Shown here: piece by piece, positions 47,040-58,603 of the stretch
How positions within the stretch are numbered: position 1 is the first letter of the stretch
Layout: each line of letters begins with the position of its first letter
NCBI GenBank assembly: GCA_963969595.1
Contig: OZ018409.1
Coordinates: 20,926,975 to 20,990,974, forward strand
Source of the DNA: Neckera pumila
Lineage: Eukaryota; Streptophyta; Bryopsida; Hypnales; Neckeraceae
Reading direction: 5' to 3'
Length of the DNA: 64,000 bases
Made by a program: the position numbers and the translations under genes
The notes under the pieces: model-generated
Database searches by the model: none
Told to the model about the DNA's origin: nothing
Seen by the model: the letters and a program-made list of their open reading frames with translations, nothing else

Positions 47040-50000
47040 GTTGCCAACTTGCCACAGGGGATCCACTTTTCACTCTTGCATTGGTCGGAGCAGTTGTGAG
47101 TTTGTTTCTCAAAGAGGTGATTGATGCTAGCAAAGGAGCAATTAGTATCAAAGAGAGTTGCAAAGTTCTCAAGATGAAGGTGGATAAAATTGTACCTATT
47201 TTAGAAGTTGCTAAGAAAAATCCAATCATTTGGGAGCAAGTTCATTTGAATTGGTTGTCGGAATTCAATACAATACTCATCAATGCTCAAAGTGTTCTAG
47301 AAGAATGTCTTCTAGAGTCCGAAGGTGGCAAGTGGGTAAGATTGATGAAGGTGTGGCAATGGCGCAAGTTACCATCTCGCTTAAGGCTCATTAATGATCA
47401 AATTGATGAGGCAAGGTTGAATGCAATTCTAGCCACACTTGGTATCAATATCCAATCTTCAAACTCAACTTTGAAGCAATCAAAATCAAAAGTTGATGTA
47501 ACAAAATCAACTCCTCTATTGATTGTAGGGGTGGAGAAACCATTCAACAAACTAAAGACATCCATATTGGCAAGCCACACAAAAGCCAAGCCCACTTTTC
47601 TTGGTTTGCAAGGAAGAGGTGGAGTTGGAAAAACTTTGCTTGCCGAGCAGTTGAACAATGATGAAGACATCAAAGCCATTTATGGATCACATGGGATCTT
47701 GTGGATTATGGTTGGCTTGGATGCAAGGATTCCAGACTTGTACAAAACCATGGGGAAGTTCTTGAATGATGGTGTATTTGAAGACCAGTATGCTCATCGC
47801 AACCAAGAAGAGCAACGCACATATTTGTGGAATGCATTTGCCAAGAAGAAGGTGTTCTTGATTTTAGATGATGTGTGGGGAAATCAATTTGATCATCAAG
47901 AAATGATGTATTGGTTGAATATTGCCTCATCTCCTGGGTCTACTACTTTGATAACAACCCGCAGCGTGACAGTCCTCTCCAAACTTCATGTTGAAGTGGA
48001 AGAGATGTTATTGCTCTCAGATGAGGACAGTTGGACATTGTTTTGTGCTCATGCATTTGAAAGTGGCACTCCTCCACCAGACATATCAGAAGAGTTGGCA
48101 AGAGAGGTTTGTGAGGAATGCACAGGTCTTCCTCTAGCCTTGAAAGTGATTGGTAGTGCTATGTCAGACAAGTATGAAATGGAGGAGTGGCATTTTGCCT
48201 TATTAGAATTGAGACAATCAAAGCCAACATTGAATTCCAATGTGGATGATGAGTTGCATCATTGTCTAAAAATGAGTTACAATCATTTAGAGCATGATGC
48301 AACAAAGACGTGTTTTTTGTATTGTGCCGCATTCCCAAAAGATTACAAGATATATATTGGAGATTTATGCAAGATGTGGATTACGGATGGATTATTTGGT
48401 GTACTTGATGGAATGAATCTCGAAGATGTAGCCAAGGCCCATCTTGAAATGCTTGTGAAGCGGTCCATGATTGATTGGAATCGTGAACTTGGATGCATTA
48501 CTATCAATAACATTATGCGGAATCTTGCATTGTACATCATTGACTCAGCTAAACCGAATGATTGTGCATACAAATGTTGGTTTCAATCAGGGAAAGTATT
48601 GACATCATTGATTGCAAACAAGACACTAGAGAGGATGCGAAGGATGTCACTTGTGCGGAGCACTATTTTGGAATGGCCAAACGAACTTCACGCTCCTCAT
48701 CTTCAAGTGTGTTTGCTACGAGCAATGTCTACTGCTGGGAAGGGATTGTATATTCCGGAGTATTTCTTCTCCAACTTGCGAGCCTTACAATATCTCGACC
48801 TCTCAGAAAATCTTTTTGATGGAAAGCTTCCAAAGATGTGTGGATTGAGGTCTCTTTTGGTTTTGGATCTAAAAAGGTGTAGTTCCTTGAGTGAGCTTCC
48901 GGAGAGCATCGACGAATTGAACTCTCTCATTGAGTTGATTCTTTGGGGATGTTCATCCTTGAAAGTGCTTCCTCAAAGCATTGGAGGCTTGAAATGTCTT
49001 ACAAAGTTGGATCTTGCATTTTGTGCATCTTTGAGTGAGCTTCCGGAGAGCATCGACCAGTTGAGTTCTCTCATTGAGCTAATTCTTTGGGGATGTTCAT
49101 CCTTGAAAGTGCTTCCTCGAAGCATTGGAGGCTTGAAATGTCTTACAAAGTTGGATCTCCGTGGGTGTACATCCTTGAGTGAGCTTTCGGAGAGCATCGG
49201 CCAGTTGAGTTCTCTCATTGAGTTAGATCTTGGAGGATGTTCATCCTTGAAAGTGCTTCCTCGAAGCATTGGAGGCTTGAAATGTCTTACAAAGTTGGAT
49301 CTCCGTGGGTGTAGATCATTGAGTGAGCTTCCGGAGAGCATCGGCCAGTTGAGTTCTCTCATTGAGCTGATTCTTTGGGGATGTTCATCCTTGAAAGTGC
49401 TTCCTCAAAGCATTGGAGGCTTGAAATGTCTTACAAAGTTGGATCTCCGTTGGTCTACATCATTGAGTGAGCTTTCGGAGAGCATCAGCAAGTTGAGTTC
49501 TCTTATTGAGTTAGATCTTGGAGGATGTTCATCCTTGGAAGTGCTTCCTCAAAGCATTGGAGGCTTGAAATGTCTCACAAAGTTGGACCTTGCATTTTGT
49601 GCATCTTTGAGTGAGCTTCCGGAGAGCATCGACCAGTTGAGTTCTCTCATTGAGTTAGATCTTTGGGGATGTTCATCCTTGAAAGTGCTTCCTCGAAGCA
49701 TTGGAGGCTTGAAATGTCTTACAAAGTTGGATCTCCGTGGGTGTACATCATTGAGTGAGCTTTCGGAGATCATCAGCAAGTTGAGTTCTCTTATTGAGTT
49801 AGATCTTGGAGGATGTTCATCCTTGAAAGTGCTTCCTCGAAGCATTGGAGGCTTGAAATGTCTTACAAAGCTGGATCTACAAAGGTGTCAATCCTTGATT
49901 GAGCTTCCGGAGAGCATCGGCGAGTTGAATTCTCTTATTGAGTTAGATCTTGGAGGATGTTCATCCTTGAAAGTGCTTCCTCAAAGCATTGGAGGCTTGA

Positions 50001-53000
50001 AATGTCTCACAAAGTTGGACCTTGCATTTTGTGCATCTTTGAGTGAGCTTCCGGAGAGCATCGACCAGTTGAGTTCTCTCATTGAGTTAGATCTTTGGGG
50101 ATGTTCATCCTTGAAAGTGCTTCCTCAAAGCATTGGAGGCTTGAAATGTCTCACAAAGTTGGATCTCCGTCGGTGTACATCATTGAGTGAGCTTCCGGAG
50201 AGCATCGGCCAGTTGAGTTCTCTCATTGAGCTGATTCTTTGGGGATGTTCATCCTTGAAAGTGCTTCCTCAAAGCATTGGAGGCTTGAAATGTCTTACAA
50301 AGTTGGATCTCCGTTGGTCTACATCATTGAGTGAGCTTCCGGAGAGCATCAGCAAGTTGAGTTCTCTTATTGAGTTAGATCTTGGAGGATGTTCATCCTT
50401 GAAAGTGCTTCCTCAAAGCATTGGAGGCTTGAAATGTCTTACAAAGCTGGATCTACAAAGGTGTCAATCCTTGATTGAGCTTCCGGAGAGCATCGGCGAG
50501 TTGAATTCTCTCATTGAGTTGGATCTTAGAGAATGTTCATCCTTGAAAGTGCTTCCTGAAAGCATTGGAGGCTTGAAATGTCTCACAAAGTTGGATCTCC
50601 GTTGGTGTACATCATTGAGTGAGCTTCCGGAGAGCATCGGCCAGTTGAGTTCTCTCATTGAGCTGATTCTTTGGGGATGTTCATCCTTGAAAGTGCTTCC
50701 TCAAAGCATTGGAGGCTTGAAATGTCTTACAAAGTTGGATCTCCGTGGGTGTAGATCCTTGAGTGAGCTTTCGGAGATCATCAGCAAGTTGAGTTCTCTT
50801 ATTGAGTTATATCTTGGAGGATGTTCATCCTTGAAAGTGCTTCCTCAAAGCATTGGAGGCTTGAAATGTCTTACAAAGTTGGATCTCCGTTGGTGTACAT
50901 CATTGAGTGAGCTTCCGGAGAGCATCGACCAGTTGAGTTCTCTCATTGAGCTGATTCTTTGGGGATGTTCATCCTTGAAAGTGCTTCCTCAAAGCATTGG
51001 AGGCTTGAAATGTCTTACAAAGTTGGATCTCCGTGGGTGTACATCATTGAGTGAGCTTTCGGAGATCATCAGCAAGTTGAGTTCTCTTATTGAGTTAGAT
51101 CTTGGAGGATGTTCATCCTTGAAAGTGCTTCCTCGAAGCATTGGAGGCTTGAAATGTCTTACAAAGCTGGATCTACAAAGGTGTCAATCCTTGATTGAGC
51201 TTCCGGAGAGCATCGGCGAGTTGAATTCTCTCATTGAGTTGGATCTTAGAGAATGTTCATCCTTGAAAGTGCTTCCTGAAAGCATTGGAGGCTTGAAATG
51301 TCTCACAAAGTTGGATCTCCGTTGGTGTACATCATTGAGTGAGCTTCCGGAGAGCATCGGCCAGTTGAGTTCTCTCATTGAGCTGATTCTTTGGGGATGT
51401 TCATCCTTGAAAGTGCTTCCTCAAAGCATTGGAGGCTTGAAATGTCTTACAAAGTTGGATCTCCGTGGGTGTAGATCCTTGAGTGAGCTTTCGGAGATCA
51501 TCAGCAAGTTGAGTTCTCTTATTGAGTTATATCTTGGAGGATGTTCATCCTTGAAAGTGCTTCCTCAAAGCATTGGAGGCTTGAAATGTCTTACAAAGTT
51601 GGATCTCCGTTGGTGTACATCATTGAGTGAGCTTCCGGAGAGCATCGACCAGTTGAGTTCTCTCATTGAGCTGATTCTTTGGGGATGTTCATCCTTGAAA
51701 GTGCTTCCTCAAAGCATTGGAGGCTTGAAATGTCTTACAAAGTTGGATCTCCGTGGGTGTACATCATTGAGTGAGCTTTCGGAGATCATCAGCAAGTTGA
51801 GTTCTCTTATTGAGTTAGATCTTGGAGGATGTTCATCCTTGAAAGTGCTTCCTCGAAGCATTGGAGGCTTGAAATGTCTTACAAAGCTGGATCTACAAAG
51901 GTGTCAATCCTTGATTGAGCTTCCGGAGAGCATCGGCGAGTTGAATTCTCTCATTGAGCTGATTCTTTGGGGATGTTCATCCTTGAAAGTGCTTCCTCAA
52001 AGCATTGGAGGCTTGAAATGTCTTACAAAGTTGGATCTCCGTGGGTGTACATCATTGAGTGAGCTTTCGGAGATCATCAGCAAGTTGAGTTCTCTTATTG
52101 AGTTGGATCTTAGAGAATGTTCATCCTTGAAAGTGCTTCCTGAAAGCATTGGAGGCTTGAAATGTCTCACAAAGTTGGATCTCCGTTGGTGTACATCATT
52201 GAGTGAGCTTCCGGAGAGCATCGACCAGTTGAGTTCTCTCGTTGAGCTGATTCTTTGGGGATGTTCATCCTTGAAAGTGCTTCCTCAAAGCATTGGAGGC
52301 TTGAAATGTCTTACAAAGTTGGATCTCCGTGGGTGTACATCATTGAGTGAGCTTTCGGAGATCATCAGCAAGTTGAGTTCTCTTATTGAGTTGGATCTTA
52401 GAGAATGTTCATCCTTGAAAGTGCTTCCTGAAAGCATTGGAGGCTTGAAATGTCTCACAAAGTTGGATCTCCGTTGGTGTACATCATTGAGTGAGCTTCC
52501 GGAGAGCATCGGCCAGTTGAGTTCTCTCATTGAGCTGATTCTTTGGGGATGTTCATCCTTGAAAGTGCTTCCTCAAAGCATTGGAGGCTTGAAATGTCTT
52601 ACAAAGTTGGATCTCCGTGGGTGTAGATCATTGAGTGAGCTTCCGGAGAGCATCAGCAAGTTGAGTTCTCTTATTGAGTTAGATCTTTGGGGATGTTCAT
52701 CCTTGAAAGTGCTTCCTCAAAGCATTGGAGGCTTGAAATGTCTCACAAAGTTGGATCTCCGTCGGTGTACATCATTGAGTGAGCTTCCGGAGAGCATCGG
52801 CCAGTTGAGTTCTCTCATTGAGCTGATTCTTTGGGGATGTTCATCCTTGAAAGTGCTTCCTCAAAGCATTGGAGGCTTGAAATGTCTTACAAAGTTGGAT
52901 CTCCGTTGGTCTACATCATTGAGTGAGCTTCCGGAGAGCATCAGCAAGTTGAGTTCTCTTATTGAGTTAGATCTTGGAGGATGTTCATCCTTGAAAGTGC

Positions 53001-53674
53001 TTCCTCAAAGCATTGGAGGCTTGAAATGTCTTACAAAGCTGGATCTACAAAGGTGTCAATCCTTGATTGAGCTTCCGGAGAGCATCGGCGAGTTGAATTC
53101 TCTCATTGAGTTGGATCTTAGAGAATGTTCATCCTTGAAAGTGCTTCCTGAAAGCATTGGAGGCTTGAAATGTCTTACAAAGTTGGATCTCCGTTGGTGT
53201 ACATCATTGAGTGAGCTTCCGGAGAGCATCGGCCAGTTGAGTTCTCTCATTGAGCTGATTCTTTGGGGATGTTCATCCTTGAAAGTGCTTCCTCAAAGCA
53301 TTGGAGGCTTGAAATGTCTTACAAAGTTGGATCTCCGTGGGTGTAGATCCTTGAGTGAGCTTTCGGAGATCATCAGCAAGTTGAGTTCTCTTATTGAGTT
53401 AGATCTTGGAGGATGTTCATCCTTGAAAGTGCTTCCTCAAAGCATTGGAGGCTTGAAATGTCTTACAAAGTTGGATCTCCGTTGGTGTACATCATTGAGT
53501 GAGCTTCCGGAGAGCATCGGCCAGTTGAGTTCTCTCATTGAGTTGAATCTTGAAGGATGTTCATCCTTGAATGTGCTTCCTCAAAGCATTGGAGGCTTGA
53601 AATGTCTTACAAAGTTGGACCTTGCATTTTGTGCATCTTTGAGAGTGAGCTTCCGGATAGCATCGGCCAGTTGA
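47040..53674 (+). CDS. Giant PNL immune receptor, exon 2: RPW8-like, NB-ARC and LRR
   Basis: Continues exon 1 in frame. Residue numbers are for the joined protein. About 558-680 resembles the RPW8/CC-R four-helix domain (ALVGAVVSLFLKEVIDASKG, KVDKIVPILE). The NB-ARC, a nucleotide-dependent switch, has P-loop GRGGVGKT at 741-748, kinase-2 LILDDVW at 823-829, GSTTLITTRS, GLPLA at 912-916 and CFLYCAAFPKDYKIY. The MHD motif is replaced by INN at 1038-1040 (48503-48511), an unusual change at the site that holds the off state. From about 1150 come leucine-rich repeats of 24 residues in pairs (LDLxxCxSLxxLPxSIxxL). The frame first opens on a TTG at 47081 that is not a true start. A 2-bp AG insertion near 53641 shifts the frame and ends the protein at 53674 in the middle of the array. 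NLRs of this kind sense pathogen effectors and trigger defence; the ligand here is unknown. Confidence 0.9.
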
Positions 53675-54640
53675 GTTCTCTCATTGAGCTGATTCTTTGG
53701 GGATGTTCATCCTTGAAAGTGCTTCCTCAAAGCATTGGAGGCTTGAAATGTCTTACAAAGTTGGATCTCCGTGGGTGTGGATCATTGAGTGAGCTTCCGG
53801 AGAGCATCGACCAGTTGAGTTCTCTCATTGAGTTAGATCTTTGGGGATGTTCATCCTTGAAAGTGCTTCCTCGAAGCATTGGAGGCTTGAAATGTCTTAC
53901 AAAGTTGGACCTCCATAGGTGTAGATCATTGAGTGAGCTTCCGGAGAGCATCGGCCAGTTGAGTTCTCTCATTGAGCTGATTCTTGAAGGATGTTCATCC
54001 TTGAAAGTGCTTCCTCAAAGCATTGGAGGCTTGAAATGTCTTACAAAGTTGGATCTCCGTGGGTGTAGATCCTTGAGTGAGCTTTCGGAGAGCATCGGCC
54101 AGTTGAGTTCTCTCATTGAGTTGGATCTTGGAGGATGTTCATCCTTGAAAGTGCTTCCTCGAAGCATTGGAGGCTTGAAATGTCTTACAAAGTTGGATCT
54201 CCGTGGGTGTACATCATTGAGTGAGCTTCCGGAGAGCATCGGCCAGTTGAGTTCTCTCATTGAGTTGATTCTTTGGGGATGTTCATCCTTGAAAGTGCTT
54301 CCTCAAAGCATTGGAGGCTTGAAATGTCTTACAAAGTTGGATCTCCGTGGGTGTACATCATTGAGTGAGCTTTCGGAGATCATCAGCAAGTTGAGTTCTC
54401 TTATTGAGTTAGATCTTGGAGGATGTTCATCCTTGAAAGTGCTTCCTCAAAGCATTGGAGGCTTGAAATGTCTTACAAAGTTGGATCTCCGTGGGTGTAG
54501 ATCATTGAGTGAGCTTCCGGAGAGCATCGACCAGTTGAGTTCTCTCATTGAGTTAGATCTTTGAGGATGTTCATCCTTGAAAGTGCTTCCTCAAAGCATT
54601 GGAGGCTTGAAATGTCTTACAGAGGTGGATTGAGGAAAGT
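48880..54640 (+). repeat. LRR-coding tandem array: 40 units of exactly 144 bp
   Basis: The marker TGTTCATCC occurs first at 48950 and last at 54568. The distance is 5,618 bp, which is 39 x 144 + 2, and the extra 2 bp fall between 53558 and 53704. Each unit encodes two 24-residue LRRs, one ending in SLKVLPQSIGGLKC and one in SLSELPESIGQLSS. The second LRR of each pair varies more (RGCTS, RWCTS, QRCQS, AFCAS) than the first. About 80 LRRs are encoded in all, far above the usual 10-40 of plant NLRs. Confidence 0.95.
50416..51958 (+). repeat. 720-bp higher-order repeat inside the LRR array
   Basis: Five 144-bp units (720 bp) are repeated with no difference seen from 50416 to 51958. Lines compared base by base between 50461-51180 and 51181-51900 are identical. 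A related block at about 50101-50800 recurs 2,592 bp (18 units) downstream at about 52693-53390 with very few differences. This points to recent unequal exchange or gene conversion. Confidence 0.9.
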
Positions 54641-54940
54641 GTGAATCCTTGAGTGAGCTTCCACAAAGCATTGGTGAGTGGATTTCTTTCATTGTGTCGG
54701 ATCTTTGAGCGTGCTTCTTCAAAGCATTGGAGGCTTGGAATGTCTTATATAGTTCTATCTTCAAAGCTATAGATCCTTGAGTGAGCTTCTGAAAAGTATT
54801 GTGGAGGCTACTTCTTTCTTTGTATTGGATCTTCAAGGATTTTCATCCTTAGAAGTGCTTTTTGAAAGCGTTGGAAGCTTGGAATGTCTTACAATGTAGT
54901 ATCTAGAAACGTGCAAATCTTGTAGGTAGTTTTTTGAGAA
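53641..54940 (+). pseudogene. Out-of-frame continuation and decayed tail of the LRR array
   Basis: After the 2-bp insertion at 53641 (GAGAGTGAGC against the usual GAGTGAGC), seven more 144-bp units stay open in the shifted frame, up to 54564. There TGG has become TGA just before unit 40. Beyond, to about 54940, units are strongly diverged (GCTTCCACAAAGCATTGG, GGCTTGGAATGTCTTA) with stops and indels. The shift is recent, since the frame behind it is still clean, and the far tail is older. An assembly error in so repetitive a region is possible. Confidence 0.82.
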
Positions 54941-57692
54941 CATGAATAGTTGCCATCTGCACAAGATCTGAGCATACTAAAACCTCAATCTATAGTAAAT
55001 GCTTTGAAACTACAAAACAACAAATCATCAAATATGTAATATATAGTTTCTATATTGACAATGTTTATCTAACACCAATAAATGAAAACCAGAAAACTTA
55101 AAATGGTGTATGGATCTTCACAAACCAATTTGGCAACTCCAATCCTCTAGCATGCAGCTACAAAATAACATCAATGCTTTCTTTGCTACTCATATAATTC
55201 ACATTGTTCTTTGTCAACAATGAAAATGTAGTTTCTCCTCAATGAGGTGAATCACAACTTTAAATGGGTGATTTCTCAACTATCACCTTGTGGTGTTTGT
55301 TCAATGTATGTGAAGTTGGAAATGAAGATTTGTACATGTGATAGTTATAGACATTCAGTAATTTTTTTGTACAGTTTGAAAATTAGTTTACTATTTTTAA
55401 AAAGCCTCTAATTCAATCTCTACTTTTGGCATTTGGAAGGGGGGGAATCGTCATATTTTTGACATGAAAATGCATATTTTGGGGTCAAAAATAGGAGAGG
55501 CAAGGGTTGTTTTAAGAGTGCGCGTAATGATGATCAGTTTTTTGGCAAATTCTAATATGTGTTGGCTTACACATAGATTCAAAGTGTGTGTTCTTTGTGT
55601 AAAGAATTGAATGAAAAAGAAATTCCATTCAAAAGTATTTAATTGGTGCAAATCAAGCATGTCAAACTGACAAAGTGCATAAAAATGGCCATTTTTAAAT
55701 TCTTTTTTGTGATCTTTTTTCAAAATGAATAAAAATCAAAATATTTATGCATCCATTTTCTACTAATTTATGGTCCCCTCTAATTTTGTAGTAGTCCGGT
55801 GCAATTAGTAGCAATGCATAGTATTGTAGAGTTGACCCACTACCAAAACAGGGCCCATTCGTACATTATGACCTATTAAGGTTGCAGTACATACTATTCT
55901 TGTACTACCACCAGCCATGATTATAGCACATTCAAGCACAATGAGCGATCTAGATTTGTATTGCAGTGCTTTCACATAATGTTTGTAGTAATTGTAGCAA
56001 TAGCAATCCTATGGCCAAAAACAATATTTTAAAGACAAAAACATTAAGTGTTTCTTGCAACGACCAAAGAATAAAAAATTCAAGTAGTATTTTTTCAAAT
56101 GACTAAGTTGTTTATGAAGAATAGAACAAGGACTCACTACATAGTTAACATAAGGGGATATATCAAATCTTTTTGTCATTTTGCAAATAAATACATATAC
56201 TGACCTCATTCAGAACCAAAAAGAAAGAGAACGTACAATTGCTCCTAGTTTAAAGCTTGTCACCAAGAGAGCACGTGGCGCAACAATCCCAAAGACTTGT
56301 CTTGGTTTGGATAGAAAGTAGATTAAGACCCTTTTTTGTTCTACTAATCATATGACTACAATTTCTTTGGAGATCTCTATTTATTTATGACCAAAGTATT
56401 CATGATTTTAGTATTATATATAAATAGATTTTAAAAAATATCAAAGAGATGCCAATTTGAATTTTTGGGAAAACTCTATTTCTTTACAATTCTTATTTTG
56501 TGAAAGAAAAAGAATCTTACAAAAGTACATTTGTATTTAACAGTTGTTGAACCTTTTTTTCTAAAATTTCTTTGAAAATTTGGCAACGATGTGGTGATAA
56601 TGCCCTTCATTTTTGGTATCTTGAACAAATACATTATTTACCTCAAATTCATCAAATTACTTATAAATGATGTTATCTTTTAGAGATTCAAGTATGAATT
56701 TTGATGAATGAGAAGTCATTTGGAAAAATGTAGCTTTAAATCATTGTATTCATCACCCAATATATGGACTTTGAAGCTTGCAAGGTTTAACATATACAAA
56801 CACTTGTATAAAGCTTTCACTAGAGTATCTCCACTAGTAGACGGCCCAATTAGCCATGGCCCAATCTGATACTTTTGGCATGTCTCTGCTTTGGTGAAGG
56901 CCCACCTCTTAATTAGGCCCTACCATCGACATGCAAAATTCTGAATTCCAAGATTTGTGTTTTTTTTTGAATGGAGCCTAACCCAATTTGTAGGATGATG
57001 AGGAAATAATTTTTCATTTTGTAATTTTCAAAGGATGCTAAAGACAATAAATTTCTGATAAATGACTGTTTTGGTTCTTGTAGAAATATAGAATATACCT
57101 ATTAATTCAAAAATTCAATCATTTAATTTTTGATTGGGTACCTATCACCAAGGTAGTGTTATGTCCTTCCAAGGTTAATCTGAAGTAATGTTTGAATCTT
57201 CTCAAAAAATTGTCTTTCATGATCAATTAAATGAATTTGAGCTAAATAATAGTTATTTGCACATAGATGTTAGTAAATACTTACAAGCATGTAAAGTCTG
57301 CACTAGGTTTCTAAGACGAGCTTGGTTGTTCAAGATCCCACACCATATCTACAAGAACTACATTCTCTTATTTATTGGAGTAATACTAATAGTTTCTATG
57401 TTCCAAAAACTAGAAACTGCTTGATACAAGTCCAACTCAAGTTTAGAATCGATCCTTTCTTTTTGGCAAAAAAGTCTATACTAATAATCTACTAAGGTGG
57501 AAGCATCAATTCCATCCATGTACCTGTTGCAGCACATTAGGTGTCCATCAAAGTGTCCCTTCAAAGTACCATGAAACCATGCCCATGCTTATTAGGGGTT
57601 GGTTGGTATTGATTTTCTTAAACTTCCGTGTCGAAATCAAGGCAGTTTATTAGAAACAAATGTGGTGTTAAGGTGCCCTAGGAAGTTCTACT
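54941..57692. other. AT-rich gene-free stretch after the receptor
   Basis: The 3' UTR of the receptor may lie in the first few hundred bases. No other gene or element was recognised. Open frames are short and AT-driven. Confidence 0.5.
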
Positions 57693-58603
57693 TTAACCCC
57701 TAAAGGACCATTGTCTGTTCAGGGGACAAATGGTATTTTGGGCAGGTACCTACAGGCTGAATTTTTGTCATTATTTTCTGAATTTTTTTTGGAAGATAGA
57801 AAAACTGATAAGCTTCATGGGAATATAATTTGTTTTCAATCGGTGCCCGAGAACAAAAGTTATGCCCAAATAAGCTCAAAACAGGGGAAGGGGGGGAGCA
57901 AAAAATTTTTAAATTTAATTTTTTCTTTTATCCTTATAGAGTATATTTTTGCCTATTTGGGAAGCTTTGATTCATTTCATTTGGATTTTTTATGAGAAAG
58001 TTATGGACAATCTTGTTTTTTGGGCAATTAGAGCATCTTTTTGAAAAGAATAACTTATAGGAGTCATTTTGGAATGCGATTTTTGCAATTATTCAAAAAA
58101 AAAGTTTCACGTAGTTTAGTTTTCTTGCTAGAACGATCTCACCATTGGGATTAGTGCATTTTAATTCCATCTAAAAGATATTAATATTTTAGATTTCCTT
58201 CTATCTTGTATCTACTTCTACTTAACAATTTTTTTAAGAATGAAAATTACGTTTTTTTGAATTTTTTTTTCCTAGACTCTCAACTCAATTCTCTACTAGA
58301 AATATTTAAAGTTCAATACTTTGTCGTGCCAAAAATTTAAGTTAAAAATGTCCAAAGTCATAAAATCTAGTCCCGCAATGTGTTGAAAATCTTGATTTTT
58401 TCACTTTAAACGTAGATATCTTGCAATTTGTGGGGTCAAAAATTCTGAAACTTTTTCCATACATTCTCATACTAGTTAGGTTTAAGATCTATTGGTTGGA
58501 TGTGCAAAAAATACAATTTTCAGATTTTTTTACTCTTTGCTCTAGAAATGGCAATTTTGAGAGTTTTTTGGCAGAAAAAAGGCCTTGGTCCTTTAGGGAT
58601 TAA
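57693..58603 (+). mobile_element. TTAA/CCCCTAAAGG inverted-repeat element, copy E (best preserved)
   Basis: The left end is TTAACCCCTAAAGGACCATT. The right end is CCTTGGTCCTTTAGGGATTAA, whose complement is TTAATCCCTAAAGGACCAAG. TTAA stands at both borders (57693-57696 and 58600-58603), which would suit a TTAA target duplication as in piggyBac-type elements. It has no transposase frame; a 94-codon frame at 57711 has no recognisable domain. Confidence 0.72.

Noticed and set aside
47081..47083. TTG as an independent start for the NBS-LRR
   Set aside because: The same frame continues upstream to a good splice acceptor at 47039 and joins exon 1 in phase; TTG starts are not expected in plant nuclear genes.
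48703..54836. Many minus-strand open frames of 60-130 codons across the LRR array
   Set aside because: They repeat with the 144-bp unit and are shadows of the plus-strand LRR coding sequence.
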